Assembly: GCA_963720695.1 (NCBI GenBank)
Contig: CAVRGG010000006.1
Span: 124,001-188,000 of the forward strand
DNA from: UBA668 sp963720695
GTDB lineage: Bacteria > Actinomycetota > Acidimicrobiia > Acidimicrobiales > Ilumatobacteraceae
Direction of reading: 5' to 3'
Length of the DNA stretch: 64,000 nucleotides
Shown: piece by piece, positions 1 to 6,912 of the stretch
Position numbering within the stretch: the stretch's first letter is position 1
Layout of the letters: each line of letters opens with the position of its first letter
Translations under genes and position numbers: made by a program
Notes under the pieces: model-generated
What the model saw: only the letters and a program-made list of their open reading frames with translations
Databases searched by the model: none
What the model was told of the DNA's origin: nothing

Positions 1-165
1 TCCGACGCTGAACCAGGCGAGCACGCCGTACGCCAGCCAAGCCGCGACCACGTGCCCGAGCGATCGCCACGGCATGGGCGTGCCGAGGCGGCGGGCGGCG
101 ATGTCCCTGCGCAGCGAACTCTCGCCCAGGATCGGAGCGAACACTATGAGTACCCCCTTCACCAC
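1..165 (-). CDS. N-terminal fragment of a membrane protein (truncated by window edge)
   Basis: An open frame on the minus strand runs from a GTG at 165 (or the adjacent GTG at 162) to the window edge without a stop. It encodes about 54 residues. A GGAAG Shine-Dalgarno-like stretch lies just upstream, around 169-174. The N-terminus begins with a short hydrophobic stretch, VKGVLIVFAPILG, followed by a basic segment with several Arg, then a second hydrophobic stretch rich in Ala, Leu, Trp and Val. This suggests an integral membrane protein, but too little is present to name a family. It would be divergent from the GNAT gene at 211. Confidence 0.45.
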   Translation of the reverse strand, partial: MVKGVLIVFAPILGESSLRRDIAARRLGTPMPWRSLGHVVAAWLAYGVLAWFSVG

Positions 166-210
166 AATTCTTCCATCGCAACGTGTCACCTGTCGCACCG
201 GTTGTACGTC

Positions 211-732
211 GTGCGGGCGGCATCATGTGGGATCGAGCACATTCCGGCGATCGTCACCCGCGAAGCCGTACCGGGCGATTTCGAGCGGTACTGGGACGAA
301 GGGTTCCAAGAGCTGTCGTCCGAGTCGCGCCATCTCCGCTTCTTCACGGCGGTGCGAGAACTGCCCGAGAACGTACGAGAGCGGCTTGCCGATGTCGACG
401 GGTGGCGCAATGGCGCGGTGGTCGCGTTCGACGCGGCAGTGATGTTGCCCGACCACCCCGAGGGCAAGCCGATCGGTGTCGCCCGCTGGATGGCCGATGG
501 CGACGGACCTCCTGAGCTGAGCATCTCGGTGATCGATGCGTACCAGGGGATGGGAGTCGGCACGCGCCTCATGGACGCCCTGCTCGCGTTGGCGCGCAAA
601 CGCGGTGTCACCCGGATCGTCGCCGACGTGCTGCGGGAGAACACCGGGATGCGCACACTGATCAACCGTTACCGAGCGGTGATCCAGCGCAGCGGCGACC
701 CGCTCGTGGTGCGGTATCGCCTCGACGTCTGA
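211..732 (+). CDS. GNAT family N-acetyltransferase
   Basis: Predicted acetyl-CoA-dependent N-acetyltransferase of about 173 residues; the substrate cannot be inferred. The acetyl-CoA pyrophosphate-binding motif A is visible as QGMGVGT near residues 112-118, after the beta-4 strand segment PELSISVIDAY. The N-terminal part, with an ESRHLRFF segment, resembles actinobacterial GNATs that start VTREA. The reading frame is open further upstream to an ATG at 52, but residues before about 211 look unlike a GNAT and overlap the divergent membrane gene. GTG 211 is therefore preferred. The gene lies 21 bases upstream of the E1 dehydrogenase gene and could be co-transcribed with it. Confidence 0.75.
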   Translation: MRAASCGIEHIPAIVTREAVPGDFERYWDEGFQELSSESRHLRFFTAVRELPENVRERLADVDGWRNGAVVAFDAAVMLPDHPEGKPIGVARWMADGDGPPELSISVIDAYQGMGVGTRLMDALLALARKRGVTRIVADVLRENTGMRTLINRYRAVIQRSGDPLVVRYRLDV

Positions 733-753
733 CTCGCCTGCCACACTGATCAT

Positions 754-2913
754 GTGCCGCCCATCGACCGCAGCGGTCTGGAGACCCAACTCATCGCCGC
801 GCTGCAGGCGGTGCGAGACGAAGCGCCTGCCGCCGCGCCTCTGACCGCGATCGCCGCCGCGGAGTTGGAGCGGCTGTTCGATCTCCAGGTGGCGAGCCGT
901 CACACCGATCTCGCGGCGCGTTGGCTCCGCGGGCAGGGAAAGGGCTACTACACGATCGGTTCGTCCGGCCACGAGAGCAACGCTGCCGTGGCGATGGCAC
1001 TTCGTCCGACTGATCCTGCGTTGCTGCACTACCGCAGTGGCGGGTTCTTCCTGGCCCGCGCCGGGCTGGACGGCGTGCGCGACATCCTCTCCGGCGTCGT
1101 CGCGTCCGTCGAGGAACCCATCGCCGGCGGGCGCCACAAGGTGTTCGGCAGGCACGACCTGGCGATCATCCCCCAGACGTCGACCATCGCGTCGCATCTG
1201 CCCCGCGCGGTCGGCGTCGCCTTCGCGATCGGGAGGGCGATGCGATTGGGCGTGCCCACACCCTGGCCCACCGACGCGCTCGCGGTGTGCTCCTTCGGCG
1301 ATGCGTCGGCCAACCACTCGGTGGCCACGGGTGCGGTGAACACCGCGCTCCACTGCGCTCACCAGCGGCTGCCGCTCCCTCTGCTGCTGGTGTGCGAGGA
1401 CAACGGTCTGGGCATCAGTGTGCGCACCCCGACCGGCTGGATCGAGGCCGCCTACGGAAACCGTCCCCATCTGCGCTACGCCTCCGCCGACGGCGCCGAT
1501 CCCGAAGCCGTGCTGGCGACCACCAGGGAGCTCGGCGAGTGGGTACGGACCCGCAAGCAGCCTGCGTTCCTGCACCTGCGCACGGTGCGGTTCGGAGGAC
1601 ATGCGGGGACGGACGTGGAGGCCGCCTACCGAGCCGTGACGGAGATCCGCGCCGACGCAGAACAGGATCCGATCGTCGCGACCGCGAGGCGGTTGGTGGC
1701 CGCCGGCCGGTGCTCGGCGGAGTCGTTGCTCGGTCGCCATGAGGAGTTGCGTGAGTTCGTGTACGACATCGCCGAGGAAGTGGTCCGGCGGCCGCAGCTC
1801 ACGACGGCGGACGCCGTGATGGCGCCGCTCTCGCCTCGTCGACCCTTCGACGTGGCGCTGGTGGCCAACCGCACGGTGGTCACCGAGGCGGCCTCGACGG
1901 TGCCGCTCACGCTCGCCCAGTCGATCAACGCCACCCTGTCGGCCCTCCTGCGCGATCGCCCCGACCTGCTGATCTTCGGTGAGGACGTGGCCGCGAAGGG
2001 CGGTGTCTACGGCGTCACGAAGGGACTGCTGGCGCAGGCCGGCGCCGCTCGCGTGTTCGACACGCTGCTCGACGAGACGTCGATCCTGGGTCTGGCCCTC
2101 GGGACAGCGGTCAGCGGGTTGCTCCCCGTCGCCGAGATCCAATATCTCGCCTATCTGCACAATGCGGAGGACCAGCTGCGCGGCGAGGCCGCGACCCTGT
2201 CGTTCTTCTCCAACGGGCAGTACCGCAACGGGATGGTCGTTCGCATCGCCGGGCTCGGGTACCAGGAGGGCTTCGGCGGCCACTTCCACAACGACGACTC
2301 CCTCACGGTCCTGCGCGACATTCCCGGGTTGGTGGTGGCGGTTCCGGCGCGGCCCGACGACGCAGCCTCCATGCTGCGCACGCTCGTCGCGGCCGCCCAT
2401 GTCGACGGCACCGTGAGCGTCTTCGTCGAACCCATCGCCCGCTACCACACCGTGGACCTGCTCGACCCGGGTGACCGGCTGTGGGCGGCAGTTCCCGATC
2501 CCGACCTCCACATCCCGATCGGGAGCGCCCGCGTCTACGGCGACGGAGGCGATCTGACCATCCTCACCTTCGGGAACGGGTTGTACCTGTCGCTGCGAGT
2601 GGCCCGTCGGCTGCAGGCCCGTGGCGTGTACGCCCGTGTCGTCGACCTGCGCTGGATCAACCCGCTGCCGGTCGTGGATCTGGTCCGCGAGTCGATGGCC
2701 ACGGGCAGAGTCCTGGTCGTCGACGAGACCCGCCACTCGGGCGGCGTGGGCGAGGGTGTGATCGCCGCGCTGGTCGATGCCGAGTACCGCGGTCACATCG
2801 TCCGCGTGGCCAGCAAGGACAGCTTCATCCCACTGGGCGACGCCGCGAAGCTGGTGCTGCTGTCGGAGGACGAGATCGAACGGGCGGCCGACAGGCTCGT
2901 CTCGCGCCCCTGA
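754..2913 (+). CDS. fused alpha/beta E1 component of a 2-oxoacid (branched-chain or pyruvate-type) dehydrogenase
   Basis: A single 719-residue chain carries both halves of a thiamine-diphosphate-dependent 2-oxoacid dehydrogenase E1. Residues about 40-345 resemble the alpha subunit and include the ThDP/Mg-binding segment GDASANHSVATGAVN from residue 182 through EDNGLGIS. Residues about 385-719 resemble the beta (transketolase pyrimidine plus C-terminal) subunit, including LLIFGEDVAAKGGVYGVT and the C-terminal VDLRWINPLP segment. E1 decarboxylates the 2-oxoacid and passes the acyl group to lipoyl-E2. No E2 or E3 gene lies nearby, so the partner must be encoded elsewhere. The substrate (branched-chain 2-oxoacids versus pyruvate) is not decided by the sequence. 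The start is GTG 754, with a CACACT -10-like hexamer at 742-747, compatible with a leaderless transcript. Confidence 0.88.
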   Translation: MPPIDRSGLETQLIAALQAVRDEAPAAAPLTAIAAAELERLFDLQVASRHTDLAARWLRGQGKGYYTIGSSGHESNAAVAMALRPTDPALLHYRSGGFFLARAGLDGVRDILSGVVASVEEPIAGGRHKVFGRHDLAIIPQTSTIASHLPRAVGVAFAIGRAMRLGVPTPWPTDALAVCSFGDASANHSVATGAVNTALHCAHQRLPLPLLLVCEDNGLGISVRTPTGWIEAAYGNRPHLRYASADGADPEAVLATTRELGEWVRTRKQPAFLHLRTVRFGGHAGTDVEAAYRAVTEIRADAEQDPIVATARRLVAAGRCSAESLLGRHEELREFVYDIAEEVVRRPQLTTADAVMAPLSPRRPFDVALVANRTVVTEAASTVPLTLAQSINATLSALLRDRPDLLIFGEDVAAKGGVYGVTKGLLAQAGAARVFDTLLDETSILGLALGTAVSGLLPVAEIQYLAYLHNAEDQLRGEAATLSFFSNGQYRNGMVVRIAGLGYQEGFGGHFHNDDSLTVLRDIPGLVVAVPARPDDAASMLRTLVAAAHVDGTVSVFVEPIARYHTVDLLDPGDRLWAAVPDPDLHIPIGSARVYGDGGDLTILTFGNGLYLSLRVARRLQARGVYARVVDLRWINPLPVVDLVRESMATGRVLVVDETRHSGGVGEGVIAALVDAEYRGHIVRVASKDSFIPLGDAAKLVLLSEDEIERAADRLVSRP

Positions 2914-2989
2914 CCACCACCGATTCCTCTTACAGAACTCTCACCAACGCGCGAACTCTGCTTCACAAAGCTCCGCCAGGATGTCATCC

Positions 2990-3538
2990 ATGAGTTCTTG
3001 GTGGTGGTACCTCTCACGGGCGACGGGCATCGTCGCCGCGGTACTCGCCGTGGCATCGCTGGTGTGGGGTCTGTTCTTCTCCAGTCGCAACACCGGGAAC
3101 CGTCTCAAGCCCAACTGGTGGCTGGCACTGCACAACTGGCTCGGCGGCCTCACGCTGGCGTTCATCGGGGTCCACATGCTGGTGTCGTTCCTCGACACCA
3201 ACCGTGGGTTGGCGTTCCTCGACCTGTTCGTGCCCAGTGGCAAGGTCGGCTGGGCGATCGGTTGGGGCGTCGTGTCGGCATGGCTGTTCGCCATCGTCGT
3301 GCTGCCGTCGGTGGCCCGGGTACGCCGCCGCCTCCCCCGCAAGGCGTGGCATGTCGTCCACCTGCTGTCGATCCCCGCGCTGATCCTCACCTTCGTCCAC
3401 GCCTATCAGTCGGGCTCCGACTCGGGCTCGTCGGTCTTCACCAGGGGCCTGGCGCTGCTGGTCGGCATCTGCATGTACCCCATCACGGTTCGTCTCATCG
3501 GCCTCGCGCAGGCCCGTCGCCGTCCGGCCACGGCCTGA
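2990..3538 (+). CDS. ferric-reductase-like transmembrane (heme-binding) protein
   Basis: A 182-residue integral membrane protein with about five hydrophobic helices. Histidines sit inside or at the ends of helices, in ALHNWLGG, FIGVHML, KAWHVVHLL and LTFVHAY. This is the pattern of the ferric reductase-like / MsrQ-type b-heme core. It is predicted to pass electrons across the cytoplasmic membrane. The start ATG 2990 has AGGA at 2978-2981 with eight-base spacing; an in-frame ATG at 2981 is the alternative. Directly downstream are an FMN-binding domain protein and ApbE, so the three probably form one flavin-linked electron-transfer module. The electron donor and acceptor are unknown. Confidence 0.75.
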   Translation: MSSWWWYLSRATGIVAAVLAVASLVWGLFFSSRNTGNRLKPNWWLALHNWLGGLTLAFIGVHMLVSFLDTNRGLAFLDLFVPSGKVGWAIGWGVVSAWLFAIVVLPSVARVRRRLPRKAWHVVHLLSIPALILTFVHAYQSGSDSGSSVFTRGLALLVGICMYPITVRLIGLAQARRRPATA

Positions 3539-3567
3539 ATCCCTCCCACACCTCCAAGGACCTCGTC

Positions 3568-3721
3568 ATGACCTCTCGCTCCTCCCACTCCGGTCAACGC
3601 GACAACTCCGAGGCGCGCCGACCGATCGATCCGTTGCTGTTCCAGCGACTCGAAGAACTCGGCAACCGGCGAGCGGGTGCTCCGCTTCCGCCGCCCAATC
3701 CGGGCTCGGCGAGGACCGGGG
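3568..3721 (+). other. probable N-terminal coding segment of the FMN-binding gene, in a different frame
   Basis: ATG 3568 is preceded by AAGGA at 3556-3560 with seven-base spacing, a much better initiation site than the GTG at 3677. It opens a coherent N-terminus (MTSRSSHSGQRDNSEARRP, then IDPLLFQRLEELGNRR). The frame then becomes Gly/Arg-rich non-protein-like sequence after about 3720. Removing one G from the GGGG run at 3718-3721 joins it smoothly to the FMN-binding frame as ARTGSPKAGNAKS. What is seen is two adjoining frames. That they are one gene split by a one-base insertion, real or from assembly, is inference. Confidence 0.6.
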
Positions 3722-4447
3722 AGCCCGAAGGCGGGGAACGCCAAGTCCACCGCAGCTCGGACGGCACCGGCGAAGCACGTGCCGAACAAGCCGGGCGCGG
3801 GCAAGAGCGCCGCCGGCGTCCAGGCCGACAAGCTGAACGCCGCGTTGGCCCGATCCGCCGCTGCCCGGGCGGGTGTCGCCCCCGGATCCAAGCCCGGCGG
3901 ACGCCGTGCCAAGCCGGCCGCGTCGAGCAAGGTCGCTGCGCTCGCACTGAGTGTGGTCACCACGGCCGGGCTCGCCGGGCTCTTCGCACATCAGGACTCC
4001 ACCACCGACTCGGTGATCCTCACCGGCGGTACGGCCCTGCCGACGGCGACGAATCCCGCCGCGGCGCCCGCCACCACGGCACCGGGTGCCGTCGCCCCGA
4101 ACACCGTGGCGCCCACCACGGCGGCCCCGGCGTCGGGCAACGGCACCATCGCCGACGGAACCTACGTGGGTGGTGCGTCGCAGAACCGGTTCGGCACCGT
4201 GCAGGTCCAGGCGGTCTACAGCGGCGGTCAGCTCACCGACGTGCAGATCCTGCAGTACCCCGACGGTGATCGGCGCAGCCTGCAGATCAGCCAGTACGCG
4301 ATCCCCAAGCTGATCAACAACTCGATCGATGCCCAGAGCGCCAACATCAACGGGGTGTCCGGTGCCACCTACACCTCTCGCAGCTACGCCGCATCGCTGC
4401 AGTCGGCCATCGACGCCGCCAAGTCCGCGTCGGGTGTGGCCGGCTGA
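3677..4447 (+). CDS. FMN-binding domain protein (ApbE substrate type), membrane-anchored
   Basis: The frame open from GTG 3677 encodes 256 residues; the native start is probably ATG 3568 in another frame (see the adjoining entry). After an Ala/Lys/Pro-rich cytoplasmic segment there is one hydrophobic anchor (SSKVAALALSVVTTAGLAGL). A Thr/Ala/Pro-rich linker and a C-terminal FMN_bind domain of about 100 residues follow. The flavinylation motif is clear as NGVSGATYTS; in this family FMN is attached covalently to the Thr of S-G-A-T. The domain should face outside the cytoplasmic membrane. It is followed two bases later by an ApbE-type flavin transferase and preceded by a ferric-reductase-like protein, so its role is likely one-electron transfer through bound FMN. 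Confidence 0.82.
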   Translation: MLRFRRPIRARRGPGSPKAGNAKSTAARTAPAKHVPNKPGAGKSAAGVQADKLNAALARSAAARAGVAPGSKPGGRRAKPAASSKVAALALSVVTTAGLAGLFAHQDSTTDSVILTGGTALPTATNPAAAPATTAPGAVAPNTVAPTTAAPASGNGTIADGTYVGGASQNRFGTVQVQAVYSGGQLTDVQILQYPDGDRRSLQISQYAIPKLINNSIDAQSANINGVSGATYTSRSYAASLQSAIDAAKSASGVAG

Positions 4448-4448
4448 G

Positions 4449-5216
4449 ATGAGCCTCCACCACGTCGAATCCGTGATGGGTACGACCATCAGCATCGACG
4501 TGGTCGACTCGCACGATCGTGGACTGATCGACGACCTCGTCGCCTGGTTCCACGAGGTCGACGAGGTGTTCAGCCCGTACAAGGAGACGAGCACCATCAC
4601 GCGCATCGGCCGCGGTGAGGTCGGGCCGGACGACGCCGGGCTCACGGGCGATGTGCTCGACGTGCTGCACCGCTGCGAGCGGCTGCTGGTGGAGACCGAA
4701 GGCGTGTTCGACGTGTGGTCGATGCCGTCACCGAACGGCACCCGCTTCGATCCGTGCGGGTACGTGAAGGGGTGGTCGGTGGAGCGTGCTGCGGCGATGA
4801 TCACCGCGCACGGTTCGCAGGACTTCTGCATCAACGCCGGCGGCGACATCGCACTCGGCGGCCGCAATCCCGACGGAAAGCCGTGGCGTCTGGGCATCCG
4901 GCACCCGGACGATCCACAGGGTCTCGCCCTCGTCGTGGAGGGAGAGGGTCCGCTCGGCATCGCCACGTCCGCGAGCTACGAGCGAGGCGCGCACATCTAC
5001 GACCCGCGAGTGGATCAGCCGTCGACCGACATCGCCAGCGCCACCGTGCTGGGCCCGTCCATCGCCGAGGCGGACGCCTACGCCACCACGCTGTACGTCA
5101 TGGGCGTCGAGGGCCTCGCCTGGCTCGACCGGATCCCGGGGTACGGCGGCTGCGTGATCACCCACGACAACGAACTGTTCACGACAGAACGCTTCGACAC
5201 CTACATCGTGTCCTGA
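4449..5216 (+). CDS. apbE: FAD:protein FMN transferase (ApbE family)
   Basis: Predicted Mg-dependent transferase that cleaves FAD and attaches FMN to a Thr of FMN_bind-type proteins. The sequence opens with the family-typical HHVESVMGTTISIDV. It contains NAGGDIALGG in the middle and, toward the C-terminus, a segment with ASATVLGPSIAEADAYATTL, matching the ApbE fold. At 255 residues it is shorter than the roughly 330-residue lipoprotein ApbE, as in many actinobacterial versions, and no signal peptide is visible. The start ATG 4449 lies two bases after the FMN-binding gene, so the pair is translationally linked. The last codons, including the stop, are the first unit of a 17-base tandem repeat. 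Confidence 0.88.
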   Translation: MSLHHVESVMGTTISIDVVDSHDRGLIDDLVAWFHEVDEVFSPYKETSTITRIGRGEVGPDDAGLTGDVLDVLHRCERLLVETEGVFDVWSMPSPNGTRFDPCGYVKGWSVERAAAMITAHGSQDFCINAGGDIALGGRNPDGKPWRLGIRHPDDPQGLALVVEGEGPLGIATSASYERGAHIYDPRVDQPSTDIASATVLGPSIAEADAYATTLYVMGVEGLAWLDRIPGYGGCVITHDNELFTTERFDTYIVS

Positions 5217-5285
5217 GGGGGCAGGGTGTCCTGAGGGTGCGCGTGTCCTGAAGCGGCGGGTGTCCTGAAGCGGCGGTCGTCCTGA
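5208..5285 (+). repeat. 17-bp minisatellite copying the apbE stop region
   Basis: GTGTCCTGA occurs at 5208-5216 (the last sense codons and stop of apbE), 5226-5234, 5243-5251 and 5260-5268, with a variant CGTCCTGA ending at 5285. Unit spacing is 18, 17, 17 and 17 bases. The linkers differ (GGGGGCAGG, GGTGCGC, AGCGGCGG twice), so the units diverge from one another. The array fills the gap between apbE and the convergent lipoprotein gene. No coding sense or hairpin explains it. Confidence 0.85.
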
Positions 5286-5296
5286 ACGGCTAATAG

Positions 5297-6778
5297 CTAA
5301 TCGGCGACCGTGCCCGTGTACGTATCGGTGATGCATCCGTCGGCCCCAGCGGCGGGCGTGCACGTCGACGCGTCCCCCGTGAGCCGGCCGCCTCCCGTCG
5401 CCGCCCCTGGGAGTGTCGACGAGACAATGCTCCACGTCCCGGTCGTGATGCCGATCTGCGTCGTGTTCTGCATCGCGTCGTAGTGGATCGTCACTGAACC
5501 CCCTGGGCAGTGCAGGAGCTTCTGACCGGAGAAGAGGTCGACAGTTGGGCTGAGCGACTTGATCGCAGCATCGAGATCGTCGACGGTCGTGCACCCGGCG
5601 AAAGCACCCTCGGCGGCCGTCACCGAACTGGTAGCCGCGCCGATCTGGGTGTCCACCGTCAGCCCGACCTCGGTTCCGTCCACCACGCTCGGCGGGTCGG
5701 GAATCGGGTTGGGAACCTCGCCGGCCGGTGGCACACAGGGCGCGACCGGCTCGGGTGCACCAGCGGCAGCGACGATCCCCCGGATGCGATCGATCAGGCC
5801 TGCCGTCTCCGGGTCCCGCGCGAGGTCGGCATACACCGGCTCGAAGGCAGTGGCGAACGCAGCCAATTCAGCGTCGGAGGCCAATACCACGGTGCCGCCC
5901 TTGCTGCAGAAGCCCTGAGCCAACTCCCTGTCGGGCGTCGCCCGGCCGGCGGTCCAGTCGCGGGCTTCCGCGGCGGCCCGCTTCAAGATCTGGCGCTGGT
6001 CGGCTGTGAGCTCGTCGAATCGAGTCGTGTTGACGACCAGTGCCTGGACCTTGGTGAACAGGTTCAGGTTGCCGGTGGCCGTGCTGCGCGCCGGGAGGTC
6101 GGCGGCGAACCGGAACGACGACTCGGCGGCACCGATCGTGCCGTTGGCCACGCCGTGGTCGAACCCTTCGTACTCGTCGACCGTCGCGCCGAGAGCTTCG
6201 AGCGCAGCGTTGGTGGTCTGCCCGGTGGGGGCGCGGACGGCGAGCCCCTGGAAGTCGCCGGGCGCGGTCAGTGCGGCGCCGAAGGAGAAGACGTGGCGGA
6301 CGTCCTCGGGAATGAGCGCGAGCCCGCTGATCCCTACCTTCTCCAGCCCGGCCATCAGGTCGTCGGCCATAGGGTCGACGACCACCGCCGCCAGCTGGTC
6401 CGTGGACGTCACCAGCAGCGGCGCGTCCAGCGCACGCAACGAGGAGACGCCCAGGCTCTCCCATGCCCGGGTCGGCACCAAGCCGAGGTCGAGCTCTCCG
6501 GTCATCACCTTGCCGGCCACGACCTGGTCCACGTCGGGTTGAGGGTCGCCCGCATGCCAAATGGGCACGATCTGGACCGAGCCTCCGGACAATGCGTCCA
6601 CCACCTCCGCGAAGTGCACGACCTCCGCCGCGCCCGTGTCGTCGGGTCCATCGGCGTTGCCCAGTGTGAGCTTGAGCACATCGGCCGGGGCCGTTGCGGT
6701 GCCACTGGTACTCGGGGCCGAGGTTCCGCCGCAGGCGGCGAGAGTGGCGAGGGCGAGCAGTGCGAAGCATCGGGGCAT
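5297..6778 (-). CDS. TRAP-type (DctP-like) solute-binding lipoprotein with extra C-terminal domain
   Basis: A 493-residue secreted lipoprotein. The N-terminus MPRCFALLALATLAACGG is a short lipoprotein signal with a lipobox ending at Cys. Residues about 35-360 resemble DctP-family periplasmic binding proteins (DPQPDVDQVVAGKVMTGELD; SSFRFAADL). The C-terminal 120 residues form a separate Thr/Gly-rich, Cys-containing region of unknown function. No DctQ/DctM membrane partners are nearby, so it may act as a sensor component rather than in transport. It is divergent from the SARP/BMP regulator gene, with 134 bases between the two starts including a SARP-like direct repeat. The start is ATG 6778; no strong ribosome site is seen. 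Confidence 0.75.
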   Translation of the reverse strand: MPRCFALLALATLAACGGTSAPSTSGTATAPADVLKLTLGNADGPDDTGAAEVVHFAEVVDALSGGSVQIVPIWHAGDPQPDVDQVVAGKVMTGELDLGLVPTRAWESLGVSSLRALDAPLLVTSTDQLAAVVVDPMADDLMAGLEKVGISGLALIPEDVRHVFSFGAALTAPGDFQGLAVRAPTGQTTNAALEALGATVDEYEGFDHGVANGTIGAAESSFRFAADLPARSTATGNLNLFTKVQALVVNTTRFDELTADQRQILKRAAAEARDWTAGRATPDRELAQGFCSKGGTVVLASDAELAAFATAFEPVYADLARDPETAGLIDRIRGIVAAAGAPEPVAPCVPPAGEVPNPIPDPPSVVDGTEVGLTVDTQIGAATSSVTAAEGAFAGCTTVDDLDAAIKSLSPTVDLFSGQKLLHCPGGSVTIHYDAMQNTTQIGITTGTWSIVSSTLPGAATGGGRLTGDASTCTPAAGADGCITDTYTGTVAD

Positions 6779-6842
6779 GGCGACACGATGACGGTCACCG
6801 CTCCATCCACGCTCGACCCGTGCTCCTCCCCGGCTCGACGGG

Positions 6843-6860
6843 TCTAGAGCGGATCTAGAG
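6843..6860 (+). promoter_or_regulatory. putative SARP operator: TCTAGAG direct repeat, 11-bp period
   Basis: The heptamer TCTAGAG occurs at 6843-6849 and again at 6854-6860, separated by CGGA, giving an 11-bp period on one helix face. SARP-family regulators are known to bind heptameric direct repeats with four-base spacers near the -10 region. This repeat lies 53 bases upstream of a SARP-type regulator start (6913), in the divergent intergenic region shared with the TRAP-like lipoprotein. A weak -10 candidate, GACGAT, is at 6871-6876. The repeat is seen; its function is inferred. Confidence 0.5.
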
Positions 6861-6912
6861 TCGCGTTCGCGACGATTCGTGCAGCAACGCGCTGGCTCGC
6901 GAGGGAGGGTGG

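Noticed and set aside
223..2796. Very long open frame antisense to the E1 dehydrogenase
   Set aside because: High GC leaves antisense frames open; its sequence is His/Arg/Gly/Gln-rich with no domain, while the plus strand has a complete E1 enzyme.
3568..4447. Programmed +1 frameshifting in the FMN-binding gene
   Set aside because: No slippery codon/stop arrangement like that of prfB is seen; a G-run insertion is simpler.
6843..6860. Paired TCTAGA sites as a cloning artefact
   Set aside because: The flanks are continuous with native-looking intergenic sequence and the heptamer extends beyond the restriction palindrome.
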